From the IMG/VR virus record IMGVR_UViG_3300034073_000559, positions 1 to 35,141 of that record: a stretch of DNA of 35,141 nucleotides; one strand, given 5' to 3'. This stretch comes from a virus. Within the stretch, counting starts at the first letter, position 1. Each line of letters starts with the position of its first letter. A program made the position numbers and the translations under genes. The notes under the pieces were generated by a model that was not told the origin of the DNA, ran no database searches, and was given only the letters and a program-made list of their open reading frames with translations. Of this stretch, positions 16,750-24,138 are shown piece by piece.

Positions 16750-16916
16750 TGTACCAACGGTTTGTTATCTCAACAATATATGGTGACCAAGAATGTGTTA
16801 TCCGAACGGCAGACAAAGCGCATATTAGTAGCGATGAGTCGCACCCTGACTACCAGCAGTACCTAGCGTGGCTTGCTGATGGCAACACACCCGAACCGTG
16901 GCAACCTGAAACCTGA
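16749..16916 (+). CDS. Small tail-fibre-linked protein
   Basis: A 55-residue gene starting MYQRFVISTIYGDQECVI and ending YLAWLADGNTPEPWQPET. It is tied to both neighbours by TGATG overlaps at 16747-16751 and 16914-16918. The ending (YLAWLA-x-GNTPEP) is a common closing pattern of small proteins next to phage fibre genes, often treated as fibre assembly or attachment factors. Function is inferred from that pattern. Confidence 0.75.
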   Translation: MYQRFVISTIYGDQECVIRTADKAHISSDESHPDYQQYLAWLADGNTPEPWQPET

Positions 16917-18922
16917 TGCCTGCGCTTTACGATTCCACCAGCACCTACGACGATCTTGCTTTATCGTTTGATGGGTATGGCGCACCGCTGGCAAATATGC
17001 CTGCGGTCGGAATCTACATCGCGTGGGATGCGACACCTTACGAAGTCAGCCCGGTATGGACTGATGTAACGCCCTACGTCAGGCAGATCAGTATTCGTCG
17101 CGGTAGGCAAGACGACCTGCAACAGTTCGGCCCGGGTACAGCCTCGCTGGTACTTGATAACCGTGACAGGTTGTTTGACCCGTTCAACACATCGGGTGCG
17201 AATTATGCGAATTTGAAGCCGCGCAAGCAACTAAAAATAGTGGCGAACTGGAACGGTACAGAGTATCCGCTGTACCGGGGCTACGTCTCTGGCTGGCCTG
17301 TGGAATACACCGAAGCAGGACTGGATTCCACGGTGACCATCGAATGCTTCGACCTGCTAGGGCTGTTGGCAACAGAAATTCTTGACACGAATTTGCTGTT
17401 CAACTACATCATGGCCTTGAACCCGACACAGTTCTACACGCTTGATTCTTTGACTTCGGTAGCGACAGTCACAAATGCTTTCGGTGGTATTACAGAACAA
17501 CTGTTGATCACCAAAAATTACGGGTCTGACGCAAACAACATTTCCAACGTCACATTCAATTCGGTTTCTACACCTATTGCAGCAGGGTATGCCCCGGTGC
17601 ATCTCGTGTCGTCGGTACAAAGCGTTGCTCTAGAAAATTCAATTATCCCTAGCGTTTCTAGTCGGGCATTGGCTGAAACACGCGCATTCGTCGGCATACA
17701 AGGCGTTAGCACTAGCGCATCATCTGCGACCTACACGCAGAATTCTGTCTGCTTCTGGTACAAATACAATTTGGGTTCAACGTCTGCCGTAATCCTCATT
17801 ACAAGTGCCGCAACGGGTGGGCAGTTTCAAGTGCAGTTAGACGGTTCTAATCGTCTGCTTGTCAACTTTGGCAGTTCCAGCGCACGTTCATCTGTATCAG
17901 TAAATGACAGCACCGCGCATTGTGTGGTTCTTACTTGCAATACGGCAGGTCAGACAAACATTTACATCGACGGTCGTGACTGCACAGACAACATCACAAC
18001 CAGCACAACTAACGCAATCGCATCACCGCTAGGCACGTTTTACACGGGTTTAGGGGTTCGCGCAGAAACCTTGCAATACATCGCGTTCTTTAGCAATCTC
18101 TGTCTGACGCAGGCGCAGGCACAAACCTTGTACGAACTGGGTTTGGGTTCGCAAGAAGAGTCAGGGCAGACCCGGGTGACCGATTACTTTATTGACACAG
18201 GGCTGCCGTCAGACTTTTATTCGGTCGATTCAACGCTGTCTACAACGGTTGACGAATTCCCACGCACCAATTCACCACTACTGCCAGCCCTGAAAAAGGT
18301 GATCGACGGAGATGACGGGAACACATTCGTTGACAAGTCTGGGGTCGTCAACGCAGTCGGTCAGAATTATCTGTTCGCTGAAAGTCGCTGCAACACATCG
18401 CAGATGACATTTACGGATAGCGGTACTGGCGTTGCTTACGATGCGTCATCTATCCGCATCGACTTCAACGCAGATCAAGTGCGTAACCAATTTATTCTGC
18501 AAGGCTCGTTCGGTATTCAGGCGACGGTCGAAGATGCAACATCGGTGACGCAGAATGGTGTAGCGGGTCAGAACGTGGAGACTGCGGTGCAGTCTGTTGA
18601 CGATCTGGAAAGTCTCGCTAGTCGCAGGCTTACGATCTACAAAAACCCGAAGATGCAGATAGAACCGTTCATGTCGAAGGGTCAGGCGAACCCGTCTTAC
18701 AACTGGCCTCGCCTGCTGTCGCTGGAACTGCTTGACCGGGTGACGTTCAAGAGGACACCTAGCGTCGGCTCTGCGATACAGAAGGATTTGCTGGTGCAAA
18801 GTATTGAACACAGGATCACCCCGGGGGAGTGGCAGACTGTGGTGAATGGTTCGACCCGTTACACGGGCTGGTTTATTATCGGCGTTTCGCTGATCGGTTC
18901 AAGTGAGGATGTGCTTTTGTAA
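16916..18922 (+). CDS. Minor tail protein with LamG-like insert
   Basis: 668 residues. Residues 1-150 match the tail-tip type (VWTDVTPYVRQISIRRGRQ, then FGPGTASLVLDNRDRLFDP), and the region after 420 resembles the second half of such proteins (RLLSLELLDRVTFKRTP, then VQSIEHRITPGEWQTVV). Between about 275 and 410 lies an inserted concanavalin/LamG-like beta sandwich (SVCFWYKYNL, GQTNIYIDGRD, YIAFFSNLCLTQAQ). The insert likely binds sugars at the tail tip. Start overlaps the previous stop (TGATG), and its own stop overlaps the next start. Confidence 0.85.
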   Translation: MPALYDSTSTYDDLALSFDGYGAPLANMPAVGIYIAWDATPYEVSPVWTDVTPYVRQISIRRGRQDDLQQFGPGTASLVLDNRDRLFDPFNTSGANYANLKPRKQLKIVANWNGTEYPLYRGYVSGWPVEYTEAGLDSTVTIECFDLLGLLATEILDTNLLFNYIMALNPTQFYTLDSLTSVATVTNAFGGITEQLLITKNYGSDANNISNVTFNSVSTPIAAGYAPVHLVSSVQSVALENSIIPSVSSRALAETRAFVGIQGVSTSASSATYTQNSVCFWYKYNLGSTSAVILITSAATGGQFQVQLDGSNRLLVNFGSSSARSSVSVNDSTAHCVVLTCNTAGQTNIYIDGRDCTDNITTSTTNAIASPLGTFYTGLGVRAETLQYIAFFSNLCLTQAQAQTLYELGLGSQEESGQTRVTDYFIDTGLPSDFYSVDSTLSTTVDEFPRTNSPLLPALKKVIDGDDGNTFVDKSGVVNAVGQNYLFAESRCNTSQMTFTDSGTGVAYDASSIRIDFNADQVRNQFILQGSFGIQATVEDATSVTQNGVAGQNVETAVQSVDDLESLASRRLTIYKNPKMQIEPFMSKGQANPSYNWPRLLSLELLDRVTFKRTPSVGSAIQKDLLVQSIEHRITPGEWQTVVNGSTRYTGWFIIGVSLIGSSEDVLL

Positions 18923-19482
18923 TGGCTGTCAAGACGTTTACCGACAACACGGCTCTGCCTGCTAGTGACATAAACACCTATCTGGCTAACAGCGGTTTGG
19001 TCTACATTACGTCAGCAACGGTTACCGCAGCGGCTACGGCGTACATCGACGGGTGCTTCACTTCAACATACGACAATTACACCGTTACATGGGAAACAAC
19101 CGACCAAAGCGGCACGGGGTCTTTCCAATTTCGTCTGCGTACTGGCGGCACGGCATCCGCAGCAAACTATTACTACAGCGGTTTTCAGTATTACTTCACC
19201 GCCGCGGCAGGAGCGGAACAAGGTAACAACGTAAACCAAGTCTTATTTTCCGCAGCAACGACTAGCGGGAAAACGTACAGCGTGTTGCAACTGAACGACC
19301 CCTATGTTGCCAAACAAACAAACTATATTTTTGACTATGTATCGGCGTACTCAAACTACGCAGGTGGCTCTGTTCGAGGCCAACACACCCCGGCGACGTC
19401 ATACGACGGCTTCCAAATAAACATGAACACCGGCGCAACCATGACTGGTGTGTTGCGCGTCTACGGATGGAGACAAGCATGA
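18922..19482 (+). CDS. Tail fibre/receptor-binding-like protein
   Basis: 186 residues. The opening AVKTFTDNTALPASDINTYL followed by ANSGLVYI is a standard N-terminal attachment sequence of small fibre proteins in environmental phages; the rest is Tyr/Thr/Ser/Gly-rich beta structure ending in GVLRVYGWRQA. It resembles single-domain receptor-binding proteins that cap a tail tip. The TAATG overlap links it to the minor tail gene. Which of the three fibre-type proteins contacts the receptor cannot be told here. Confidence 0.75.
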   Translation: MAVKTFTDNTALPASDINTYLANSGLVYITSATVTAAATAYIDGCFTSTYDNYTVTWETTDQSGTGSFQFRLRTGGTASAANYYYSGFQYYFTAAAGAEQGNNVNQVLFSAATTSGKTYSVLQLNDPYVAKQTNYIFDYVSAYSNYAGGSVRGQHTPATSYDGFQINMNTGATMTGVLRVYGWRQA

Positions 19483-19661
19483 CCCGACCAATAATTAGCG
19501 GCCTTAACTATCTAACGGGCGAACACATTGAGCGTGAAATGAACGATGACGAACTAGCCCAATACGAAGCCGACAAAGCCGCCGCACCTGATTACGTTGA
19601 ACCTATTACGGAAGTACCTGCGCCTGTTGAAGAGGCGCAAACATCAACCGACGCTGGCTGA
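19479..19661 (+). CDS. Small fibre-associated protein
   Basis: 60 residues, acidic: MTRPIISGLNYLTGEHIERE, then MNDDELAQYEADKAAAP and a Pro/Glu tail. The pattern (I-x-x-NYLTGE-x-IEREM-x-x-x-E) is widespread in small proteins just downstream of fibre genes, some annotated as fibre chaperones. ATG 19479 overlaps the previous stop (ATGA); a longer start at 19467 is not required. The last 19 bases overlap the next gene if that begins at 19643. Confidence 0.75.
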   Translation: MTRPIISGLNYLTGEHIEREMNDDELAQYEADKAAAPDYVEPITEVPAPVEEAQTSTDAG

Positions 19662-20809
19662 TCGCAGCCCCCGCGCTACTTCTCGCTTTCGCATCGACCG
19701 CGAACGCCGACAACCCGCGCATCACAGGAACACCCGCTGACTACTGGTTCACCTTCGATGAGCAACAGCAGTTCGTTGCCCGAACATACGCGGTACAAGG
19801 CTACGGGTCTGACCCGATGCTGTGGCTTTACACGCAGGCAGGTGAACTGGTCGCACAGAACGACGACTGGTACGGCCTGCAATCCAACCTTGATCTGCTG
19901 CTAGCCCCCGGCACTTACCGTCTACGGGCAGGGTTCTGCTGTGGCGATCCTGACGCAACCCGCCTCGGGCAGGTCTACGACTTAGGGACTTCCGCAGCCC
20001 CGGTCACTCCCAATGCCGATCCGACGACGACCTATCCGCAACCCACGACCACCAGCGTTGAACCGTCAACAACAACGCAACCACCAGAAACGACTTCGAC
20101 CACCGACGCACCGACTACGACCCTTCCTGAAACGACAAGTACGGAAACAATACCGTTCACCACCGTTACGGAAACGACACAGCCCGTGGTGACTGACGCG
20201 CCAACCACCACGGGCGAGCCTGACCGTCGAAACGAGCAGGTGGGTACAACCATCGTAGATGTGTCCACAACGGTAGAGATACCAACCACAACAAGCACAA
20301 CGACGACCACCACGGTTGCGGATGTTGCGCCGACGACCAGTAGCGCAGAACCCCAACCAACTGTAGTGACCACGATCTTGCCCAACATCTTGCCCACCTC
20401 TAGCCGCCCGTTGCCAGAGCCACGCCCGACAGCCACCATTCCCCCGACAACCGCCCTAGAAGCGACGACAACCACCGAACCGCCTACGACTAGCACCACC
20501 GAACTTTTAGTAACCACGACGCTTGTAGAGCCTGAACCGATCAGCCCCGAACCGATCACCGAACTGCCAGCAGACATACAAAACTTGACAGAGACGGAGA
20601 AGGCGCAACTAGTTGAGCAACTGAACGATGCCCCGGTGGAACTGAAACGCGAGTTTGAACAGACCGTGAACGTCTTTGGCGGTGGCTTTGATGACTATGT
20701 GCCAGCAGACCAGCGCGTACCCGTAGGCACACGCAGAACACTCATCGCAGTAACGGGTGCGCTGGTAACTTTGTCGTCAACTGCGCCAGCCCGAAGGAAC
20801 AGACGATGA
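19643..20809 (+). CDS. Secreted Thr-rich protein with C-terminal membrane anchor
   Basis: About 388 residues. The first ATG in frame (19817) lies inside a domain; extending upstream reveals a signal peptide, INRRWLIAAPALLLAFASTA followed by NA-D, with an A-x-A cleavage site. The only start that keeps it and has a ribosome site is ATC 19643 (GAGG 19632-19635, 7 bases away); CTG 19658 is possible. Then come a pre-peptidase-C-like beta domain (YWFTFDEQQQF to GTYRLRAGFCCGD), about 180 residues rich in Thr/Pro/Glu, a conserved block FGGGFDDYVPADQRVPVGTR, a hydrophobic helix and a basic end ARRNRR. It looks surface-anchored, either on the host or the virion. Confidence 0.75.
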   Translation: MNRRWLIAAPALLLAFASTANADNPRITGTPADYWFTFDEQQQFVARTYAVQGYGSDPMLWLYTQAGELVAQNDDWYGLQSNLDLLLAPGTYRLRAGFCCGDPDATRLGQVYDLGTSAAPVTPNADPTTTYPQPTTTSVEPSTTTQPPETTSTTDAPTTTLPETTSTETIPFTTVTETTQPVVTDAPTTTGEPDRRNEQVGTTIVDVSTTVEIPTTTSTTTTTTVADVAPTTSSAEPQPTVVTTILPNILPTSSRPLPEPRPTATIPPTTALEATTTTEPPTTSTTELLVTTTLVEPEPISPEPITELPADIQNLTETEKAQLVEQLNDAPVELKREFEQTVNVFGGGFDDYVPADQRVPVGTRRTLIAVTGALVTLSSTAPARRNRR

Positions 20810-20970
20810 AAGTTTGGCGCGAAATCACAGCACTAGCCTTCACCCTGCTCGCTTCGGTCATCACGATCCTGACCCTTTCAGGCAGGCTGCAAGCGTGGGC
20901 CTTGTGGCTCACCTTCGGGGCATTAGCCCTGCACCTTGCCGGGGTCATCACAGACAAGGAAGATGAATGA
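20806..20970 (+). CDS. Holin-like small membrane protein
   Basis: 54 residues, short basic start (MKVWRE), two hydrophobic helices (TALAFTLLASVITILTL and LWLTFGALALHLAGVI) and an acidic end DKEDE. ATG 20806 overlaps the previous stop (ATGA), and the stop overlaps the next start. Two helices with charged ends, close to the endolysin, fit a class II holin or antiholin. No family motif is visible, so the assignment rests on topology and position. Confidence 0.7.
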   Translation: MKVWREITALAFTLLASVITILTLSGRLQAWALWLTFGALALHLAGVITDKEDE

Positions 20971-21200
20971 AAACTGTTCTCCTACGCATTGTGTCGGTCT
21001 TTGGTTCAAGCGCATTGGGTGCGCTTGCTGGCGGGGCGGTGCTTGACATAGCCCTCTGGAAATCCGCTGCGCTCGCAGGATTCATGGCGACCGCGAAGGT
21101 TGTTGAATCGTTGCTTCGCGCCTTCGCTGACGATGGAAAGATCGACGCTGAAGAACTGAAAGCCGCCTTCGCCTTCATCGACCAGAAAGACGAAGCGTGA
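20967..21200 (+). CDS. Holin candidate
   Basis: 77 residues with a glycine/alanine-rich hydrophobic region (IVSVFGSSALGALAGGAVLD, then SAALAGFMATAKVVESL) and a charged C-terminal helix GKIDAEELKAAFAFID. It lies immediately before the M15 endolysin gene, overlapping its start, so it is the leading candidate for the pore that releases or activates the lysin. Related phage proteins of this shape are annotated as holins. Which of the four small membrane proteins in this cassette sets lysis timing is unknown. Confidence 0.7.
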   Translation: MKTVLLRIVSVFGSSALGALAGGAVLDIALWKSAALAGFMATAKVVESLLRAFADDGKIDAEELKAAFAFIDQKDEA

Positions 21201-21811
21201 TGTACCCGGTCAAGAAGTTCGTTCTACCTGAAGAGTTGCAGGGCGTTCCGAACGGTGATATTCCCCCTGCCTTGCTTGCCAACATCAAACCGTATGGGCA
21301 GTTGTATTGGAAGGCTGCGAAGGCATGGCAGGCGATGATCGACGCTGCGAAAGTCGATGGGCTTGAATTCTCGCACGTTGGCGCACTACGCACCTTGAAA
21401 GAACAGATCGCACTCTTTGAGTCTCGTTACACGAAGAAGCCGACGAAGCGCATTCCGCAGGTCACCCGCACTTACAAGGGCAAGACGTTTTTCCTGAAGG
21501 AAAATTGCGCCCCAGCAGGGACACCCGGTACGAGCAAGCATGGGAACGGCTGCGCCATTGACATAGCGGCAATCGTCAACAAGAAACTGGTAAGCGTCGG
21601 GTCATCGAAGAAGCACGTTGATTGGTTGGTTGCGAATGCTGGCACGTTCGGCTGGTCGTGGGAAGTTGCCGACCCGAAGAACCCCAACTTCGAGATTTGG
21701 CACTTGATCTGCTTTGACTGTGACAGCCTGCAAGCCACAGGCGACGAGCCAGAACGCGCAACAAAAGTTGTCAAGCCAAAGCGCAAAGAGAAGAAAGGCC
21801 GTAAGGCATGA
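21200..21811 (+). CDS. Endolysin, M15 peptidase (D-Ala-D-Ala carboxypeptidase-like)
   Basis: 203 residues from ATG 21200 (GTG 21197 adds one). The zinc-peptidase signature SKHGNGCAIDIA (112-123) supplies H114 and D121, and FEIWHLI supplies E165 and zinc ligand H168, as in VanY/M15B enzymes that cut peptidoglycan cross-bridges. GALRTLKEQIALFESRY earlier fits the substrate-side region. The C-terminus is strongly basic (KVVKPKRKEKKGRK), which may bind the negatively charged cell wall. No signal peptide is seen, so it needs the holins. It overlaps holin-like genes on both sides. Confidence 0.92.
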   Translation: MYPVKKFVLPEELQGVPNGDIPPALLANIKPYGQLYWKAAKAWQAMIDAAKVDGLEFSHVGALRTLKEQIALFESRYTKKPTKRIPQVTRTYKGKTFFLKENCAPAGTPGTSKHGNGCAIDIAAIVNKKLVSVGSSKKHVDWLVANAGTFGWSWEVADPKNPNFEIWHLICFDCDSLQATGDEPERATKVVKPKRKEKKGRKA

Positions 21812-21900
21812 TCGCCTTTGTGGTGTTCCTTGCCTTCGTCGGTATCACCATCTGGGCTGTGAACACTCTGCTGAATGCGTTGCGTGATTTCGATGACTGA
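21808..21900 (+). CDS. 30-residue membrane peptide
   Basis: Reads MIAFVVFLAFVGITIWAVNT followed by LLNALRDFDD: one hydrophobic helix and a short polar end. ATG 21808 overlaps the endolysin stop (ATGA) and its end overlaps the next gene by 8 bases, a coupling pattern that supports real translation. In a lysis cassette such peptides can be antiholins or accessory pores. Short length limits certainty. Confidence 0.55.
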   Translation: MIAFVVFLAFVGITIWAVNTLLNALRDFDD

Positions 21901-22069
21901 AGCAATCATCGTTGCCATCATCACGGGCGGGTTCGCTGTCGTCGTGGCGGTGCTACAAACTTTTCGCAAAGAGAACCGCGAGGATCACAACTTCGTTGTA
22001 ACCTCGTTGAACAGGATTGAACACAAGATCGACGACCACGTTAGGGATCACGCCACCGGGGAACTGTGA
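21893..22069 (+). CDS. Small membrane-coiled-coil lysis protein
   Basis: 58 residues: an N-terminal transmembrane helix (IIVAIITGGFAVVVAVLQTF) followed by a charged helix with heptad spacing (VTSLNRIEHKIDDHVRDH). This topology matches small proteins beside actinophage lysins annotated as second holins (DUF2746-like) or spanin-like. ATG 21893 is preferred over GTG/TTG alternatives because a longer reading from 21875 only extends into the preceding gene. Role inferred from topology and position. Confidence 0.65.
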   Translation: MTEAIIVAIITGGFAVVVAVLQTFRKENREDHNFVVTSLNRIEHKIDDHVRDHATGEL

Positions 22070-22085
22070 GAGGGGCCGAAGGGGT

Positions 22086-22319
22086 ATGGGAATCAAAGAC
22101 GAACTAGAAGCCGAACTGAAGTTTGGCGCGGAACGATGCAAGGTCGGCAGGTTTCTTGACACGCTCGACCCGAAAGATGCGGAAGAAATACAAGCCGCGC
22201 TTGTGTCGAAGAACTACCCGCTTGAAGCGGTGCGCCGCGTGATGATCAAACGGGGCTTCGATGGCGGCATCACGATCTGCCACCGTCACGCCAAGAAAGA
22301 CTGCTGCTGTGTCAATTGA
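22086..22319 (+). CDS. Small HTH-like protein with C-terminal His/Cys cluster
   Basis: 77 residues. A helical front (IKDELEAELKFGAERCKVGR) is followed by LEAVRRVMIKRGFDGGITIC and HRHAKKDCCC. The arrangement, a helix-turn-helix-like pair then R-H-x-x-x-x-C-x-C, is common to a small DNA-binding protein type in actinophages. The clustered His/Cys residues could bind a metal. ATG 22086 follows GAAGGGG, though the spacing is short; the preceding AGAGGGG is an alternative. DNA binding is inferred. Confidence 0.65.
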   Translation: MGIKDELEAELKFGAERCKVGRFLDTLDPKDAEEIQAALVSKNYPLEAVRRVMIKRGFDGGITICHRHAKKDCCCVN

Positions 22320-23364
22320 AGAGGAACTGAACTCCATCGGCAACGACCGCATCGAATCGCTGCGGTACAAACGGCAACGCGACGACCTACAGAACCAGTT
22401 GAACCTGACGGTTGCCGAACTGGAACAGACTCGCACCGCACTTCGGTTCATTGAGTCCACGCAGGCTGCGACGATCCAACCGCCCCGCTGGTTGTCACCA
22501 GAGAAACCAAAGCAGTCATCTGCGACCCTCGCCCTGTTGCTGTCCGATACGCACTTTGACGAGGTGGTGAACCCCGACGAGATACACGGGCTGAACGCCT
22601 ACAATCGCGAAATAGCCACGCTACGCCTGCACAAGTGGGGAACGAACGTGGTGAAACTGGCACGGCACTACCTAGCCGGGATCAAGTATGACGGTGTGGT
22701 GCTGATGCTGGGCGGCGACACGTTCAGCGGCGACATTCACGAGGAACTGTCAGAGACGAACGAAGATTCGATGCTGGGCAGTTTGCTTTACTGGTCGGAA
22801 CAGATCGCTGCGAGCATCGACCTACTGCACGGGGAATTCGGGAAGGTTCATGTTGTGGCAGTACCGGGCAACCACGGGCGCACGACCCGCAAGCCACGGG
22901 CGAAGATGCGAGCCAAGACGAACTTCGACTGGCTGCTGGCGAAGATGGTTGAACGCCACTTCGCCGGCAACAAGGCGGTGACGTTTCAAGTGCCTGAATC
23001 TGCGGACTGCCTGTTCACGGTCTACGGGCGCGGTCACCTTTTGACCCACGGCGATCAGGCGCGGGGCGGTGGCGGCATCGGTGGCATTTGGCCCCCGATC
23101 ATGCGCCTTCGCGCACAGAAGATGCAGCGGTACATGGCGACAGGTGGACAGTTCTCAACGCTGTGGATGGGGCATTGGCATCAACTGATTCAGACACCCG
23201 GAATGGTTGTGAACGGGTCGATGAAAGGCGCAGACGAATACTCAATCGTCATGGGCTTTGGCTACGAGGAACCGCAGCAGGCGTTCAGCGTCATCGCGCC
23301 AGAGAAAGGCATCGTGTGGCAAGCCCCGGTGTTCTGCATGGATCGGGCTAAAGAAAAATGGTGA
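22309..23364 (+). CDS. Calcineurin-like metallophosphoesterase
   Basis: 351 residues from GTG 22309, preferred over the longer reading from 22261, which lies within the previous gene. The two-metal motifs are in order: LSDTHFDE (D80, H82), GGDTFSGDIH (D137), PGNHGR (N188, H189), THGDQ (H247) and GHWHQ (H289, H291). A predicted coiled coil occupies residues 10-50. Such enzymes cut phosphodiesters in DNA, RNA or nucleotides; a substrate cannot be named. It ends the rightward late block together with one small gene, with which it overlaps. Confidence 0.9.
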   Translation: MSIEEELNSIGNDRIESLRYKRQRDDLQNQLNLTVAELEQTRTALRFIESTQAATIQPPRWLSPEKPKQSSATLALLLSDTHFDEVVNPDEIHGLNAYNREIATLRLHKWGTNVVKLARHYLAGIKYDGVVLMLGGDTFSGDIHEELSETNEDSMLGSLLYWSEQIAASIDLLHGEFGKVHVVAVPGNHGRTTRKPRAKMRAKTNFDWLLAKMVERHFAGNKAVTFQVPESADCLFTVYGRGHLLTHGDQARGGGGIGGIWPPIMRLRAQKMQRYMATGGQFSTLWMGHWHQLIQTPGMVVNGSMKGADEYSIVMGFGYEEPQQAFSVIAPEKGIVWQAPVFCMDRAKEKW

Positions 23365-23597
23365 CCTACGATCTGGTGCTGGTCGTCTGGCATGACGCGC
23401 ACAGCCTGAATCACGGTTGGCTGACCGTCGATGACATTGACGACGAACCGTGCGAGGTGCGAACAGTCGGGTATCTGATCCCTGACAGCAAACCGAATCA
23501 CGTTGTTGTTGCACAGTCTGTGAACACGAACGAAGGCATTGACTCTGTGATGGCGATACCTGTTGGTATGGTTCAGCGTTTGACGATTCTTTCGTAG
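23358..23597 (+). CDS. Conserved-type small protein
   Basis: 79 residues, acidic, starting MVTYDLVLVVWHDAHSLNHG and containing CEVRTVGYLIPDSKPNHVVV and IPVGMVQRLTIL. The strand-rich SH3-like or Tudor-like look and the ending I-P-x-G-M-V are seen in small actinophage proteins next to metallophosphoesterases. It overlaps the phosphoesterase stop by 7 bases and is the last rightward late gene before two terminators. Function unknown. Confidence 0.75.
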   Translation: MVTYDLVLVVWHDAHSLNHGWLTVDDIDDEPCEVRTVGYLIPDSKPNHVVVAQSVNTNEGIDSVMAIPVGMVQRLTILS

Positions 23598-23600
23598 TCT

Positions 23601-23639
23601 TGCGGGGGGTCGGGTATTCCCCTTCCCCGATCCCCCGCA
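23601..23639 (+). terminator. Terminator hairpin 1 (end of late block)
   Basis: TGCGGGGGGTCGGG (23601-23614) pairs with CCCGATCCCCCGCA (23626-23639) with one G-T wobble and an 11-base loop. It begins three bases after the last late gene's stop. There is no T-run, so it may act with the second hairpin. Confidence 0.8.
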
Positions 23640-23650
23640 CCCCCAAATGC

Positions 23651-23686
23651 AAAAGCCCCCCGCGAGTCATGGCGCAGGGGGCTTTT
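23651..23686. terminator. Bidirectional intrinsic terminator
   Basis: AAAAGCCCCC (23651-23660) and GGGGGCTTTT (23677-23686) form a perfect 10-bp stem with A-tract and T-tract on either side, so it can stop transcription in both directions. It separates the rightward late genes from the leftward pair at 23705-24101. Confidence 0.9.
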
Positions 23687-23704
23687 GTGTTGGTTGCGTT
23701 GTGG

Positions 23705-23905
23705 TTAGAGCCAGCGCAGTTCGTTGTCCTTCAGCGCGAGGATCAGACCCTGTTCGCCATTCTCAATGATGTGAACGACGCTGATTGTTTCGTCGTTCGC
23801 ACCGCTGAAGAACGGGCAGTCCATCGAATCGGTGCAGGGCTTGACGATTGCGCCCTTGTAGCGACCCTTTGTGATCTGTGCGATGGTGCGTGTCTTGGTT
23901 GTCAT
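23705..23905 (-). CDS. Small leftward protein
   Basis: 66 residues: MTTKTRTIAQITKGRYKGAI, then CTDSMDCPFFSGANDETISV and ending LALKDNELRWL. The start has AAGGGGAACACA directly upstream on the minus strand, the same leader seen before ATG 32762. It may be an SH3-like small beta protein. It is second in a leftward pair transcribed towards the terminators and away from the divergent control region. I do not recognise a family; a role in gene control or host takeover is only a possibility. Confidence 0.7.
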   Translation of the reverse strand: MTTKTRTIAQITKGRYKGAIVKPCTDSMDCPFFSGANDETISVVHIIENGEQGLILALKDNELRWL

Positions 23906-23915
23906 TGTGTTCCCC

Positions 23916-24101
23916 TTACTTGTTGTGCTTGTTGATGTAGGTAGTGGACTCGCCAGTTTCGTCGTTGGTCATGGTTGCCGATGAGTAGCCATCGGCTCGC
24001 ATGAACTGACGAATTGACCCCAACGCCTGTGCGCGAGTCGCGTAGGCGACTGCAACGATTGGCCCGGTTGCGGTTTCGACTGTCACTCGGTAGGTGTCCA
24101 T
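23916..24101 (-). CDS. Small leftward protein, leaderless start
   Basis: 61 residues: MDTYRVTVETATGPIVAVAY, then ATRAQALGSIRQFMRADGYS and a short polar tail. It has a beta-beta-alpha pattern with a surface-exposed helix. The ATG is 7 bases after a TATAGT -10 box and lacks a ribosome site, so the transcript is probably leaderless. Being first in the leftward operon, controlled opposite to the recombination genes, it could be a regulator or early effector. I do not recognise a family. Confidence 0.7.
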   Translation of the reverse strand: MDTYRVTVETATGPIVAVAYATRAQALGSIRQFMRADGYSSATMTNDETGESTTYINKHNK

Positions 24102-24108
24102 GAACAGA

Positions 24109-24138
24109 ACTATACACCCAAAGAACAGAAGTGTGCAA
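24109..24138 (-). promoter_or_regulatory. Leftward promoter (leaderless type)
   Basis: On the minus strand TTGCAC (24138-24133) and TATAGT (24114-24109) are 18 bases apart, and the start codon of the leftward gene follows 7 bases after the -10 box. The string GGTGTATAGTTCTGTTCATG (24118-24099) recurs exactly at 32721-32740 on the plus strand. TTCTGTTC occurs twice, 21 bases apart, which suits an operator. Confidence 0.75.

Noticed and set aside
20032-20577. 181-codon minus-strand frame rich in valine
   Set aside because: It is the complement of the Thr codons (ACC/ACG to GGT/CGT-type) of the Thr-rich stalk; no start signal.
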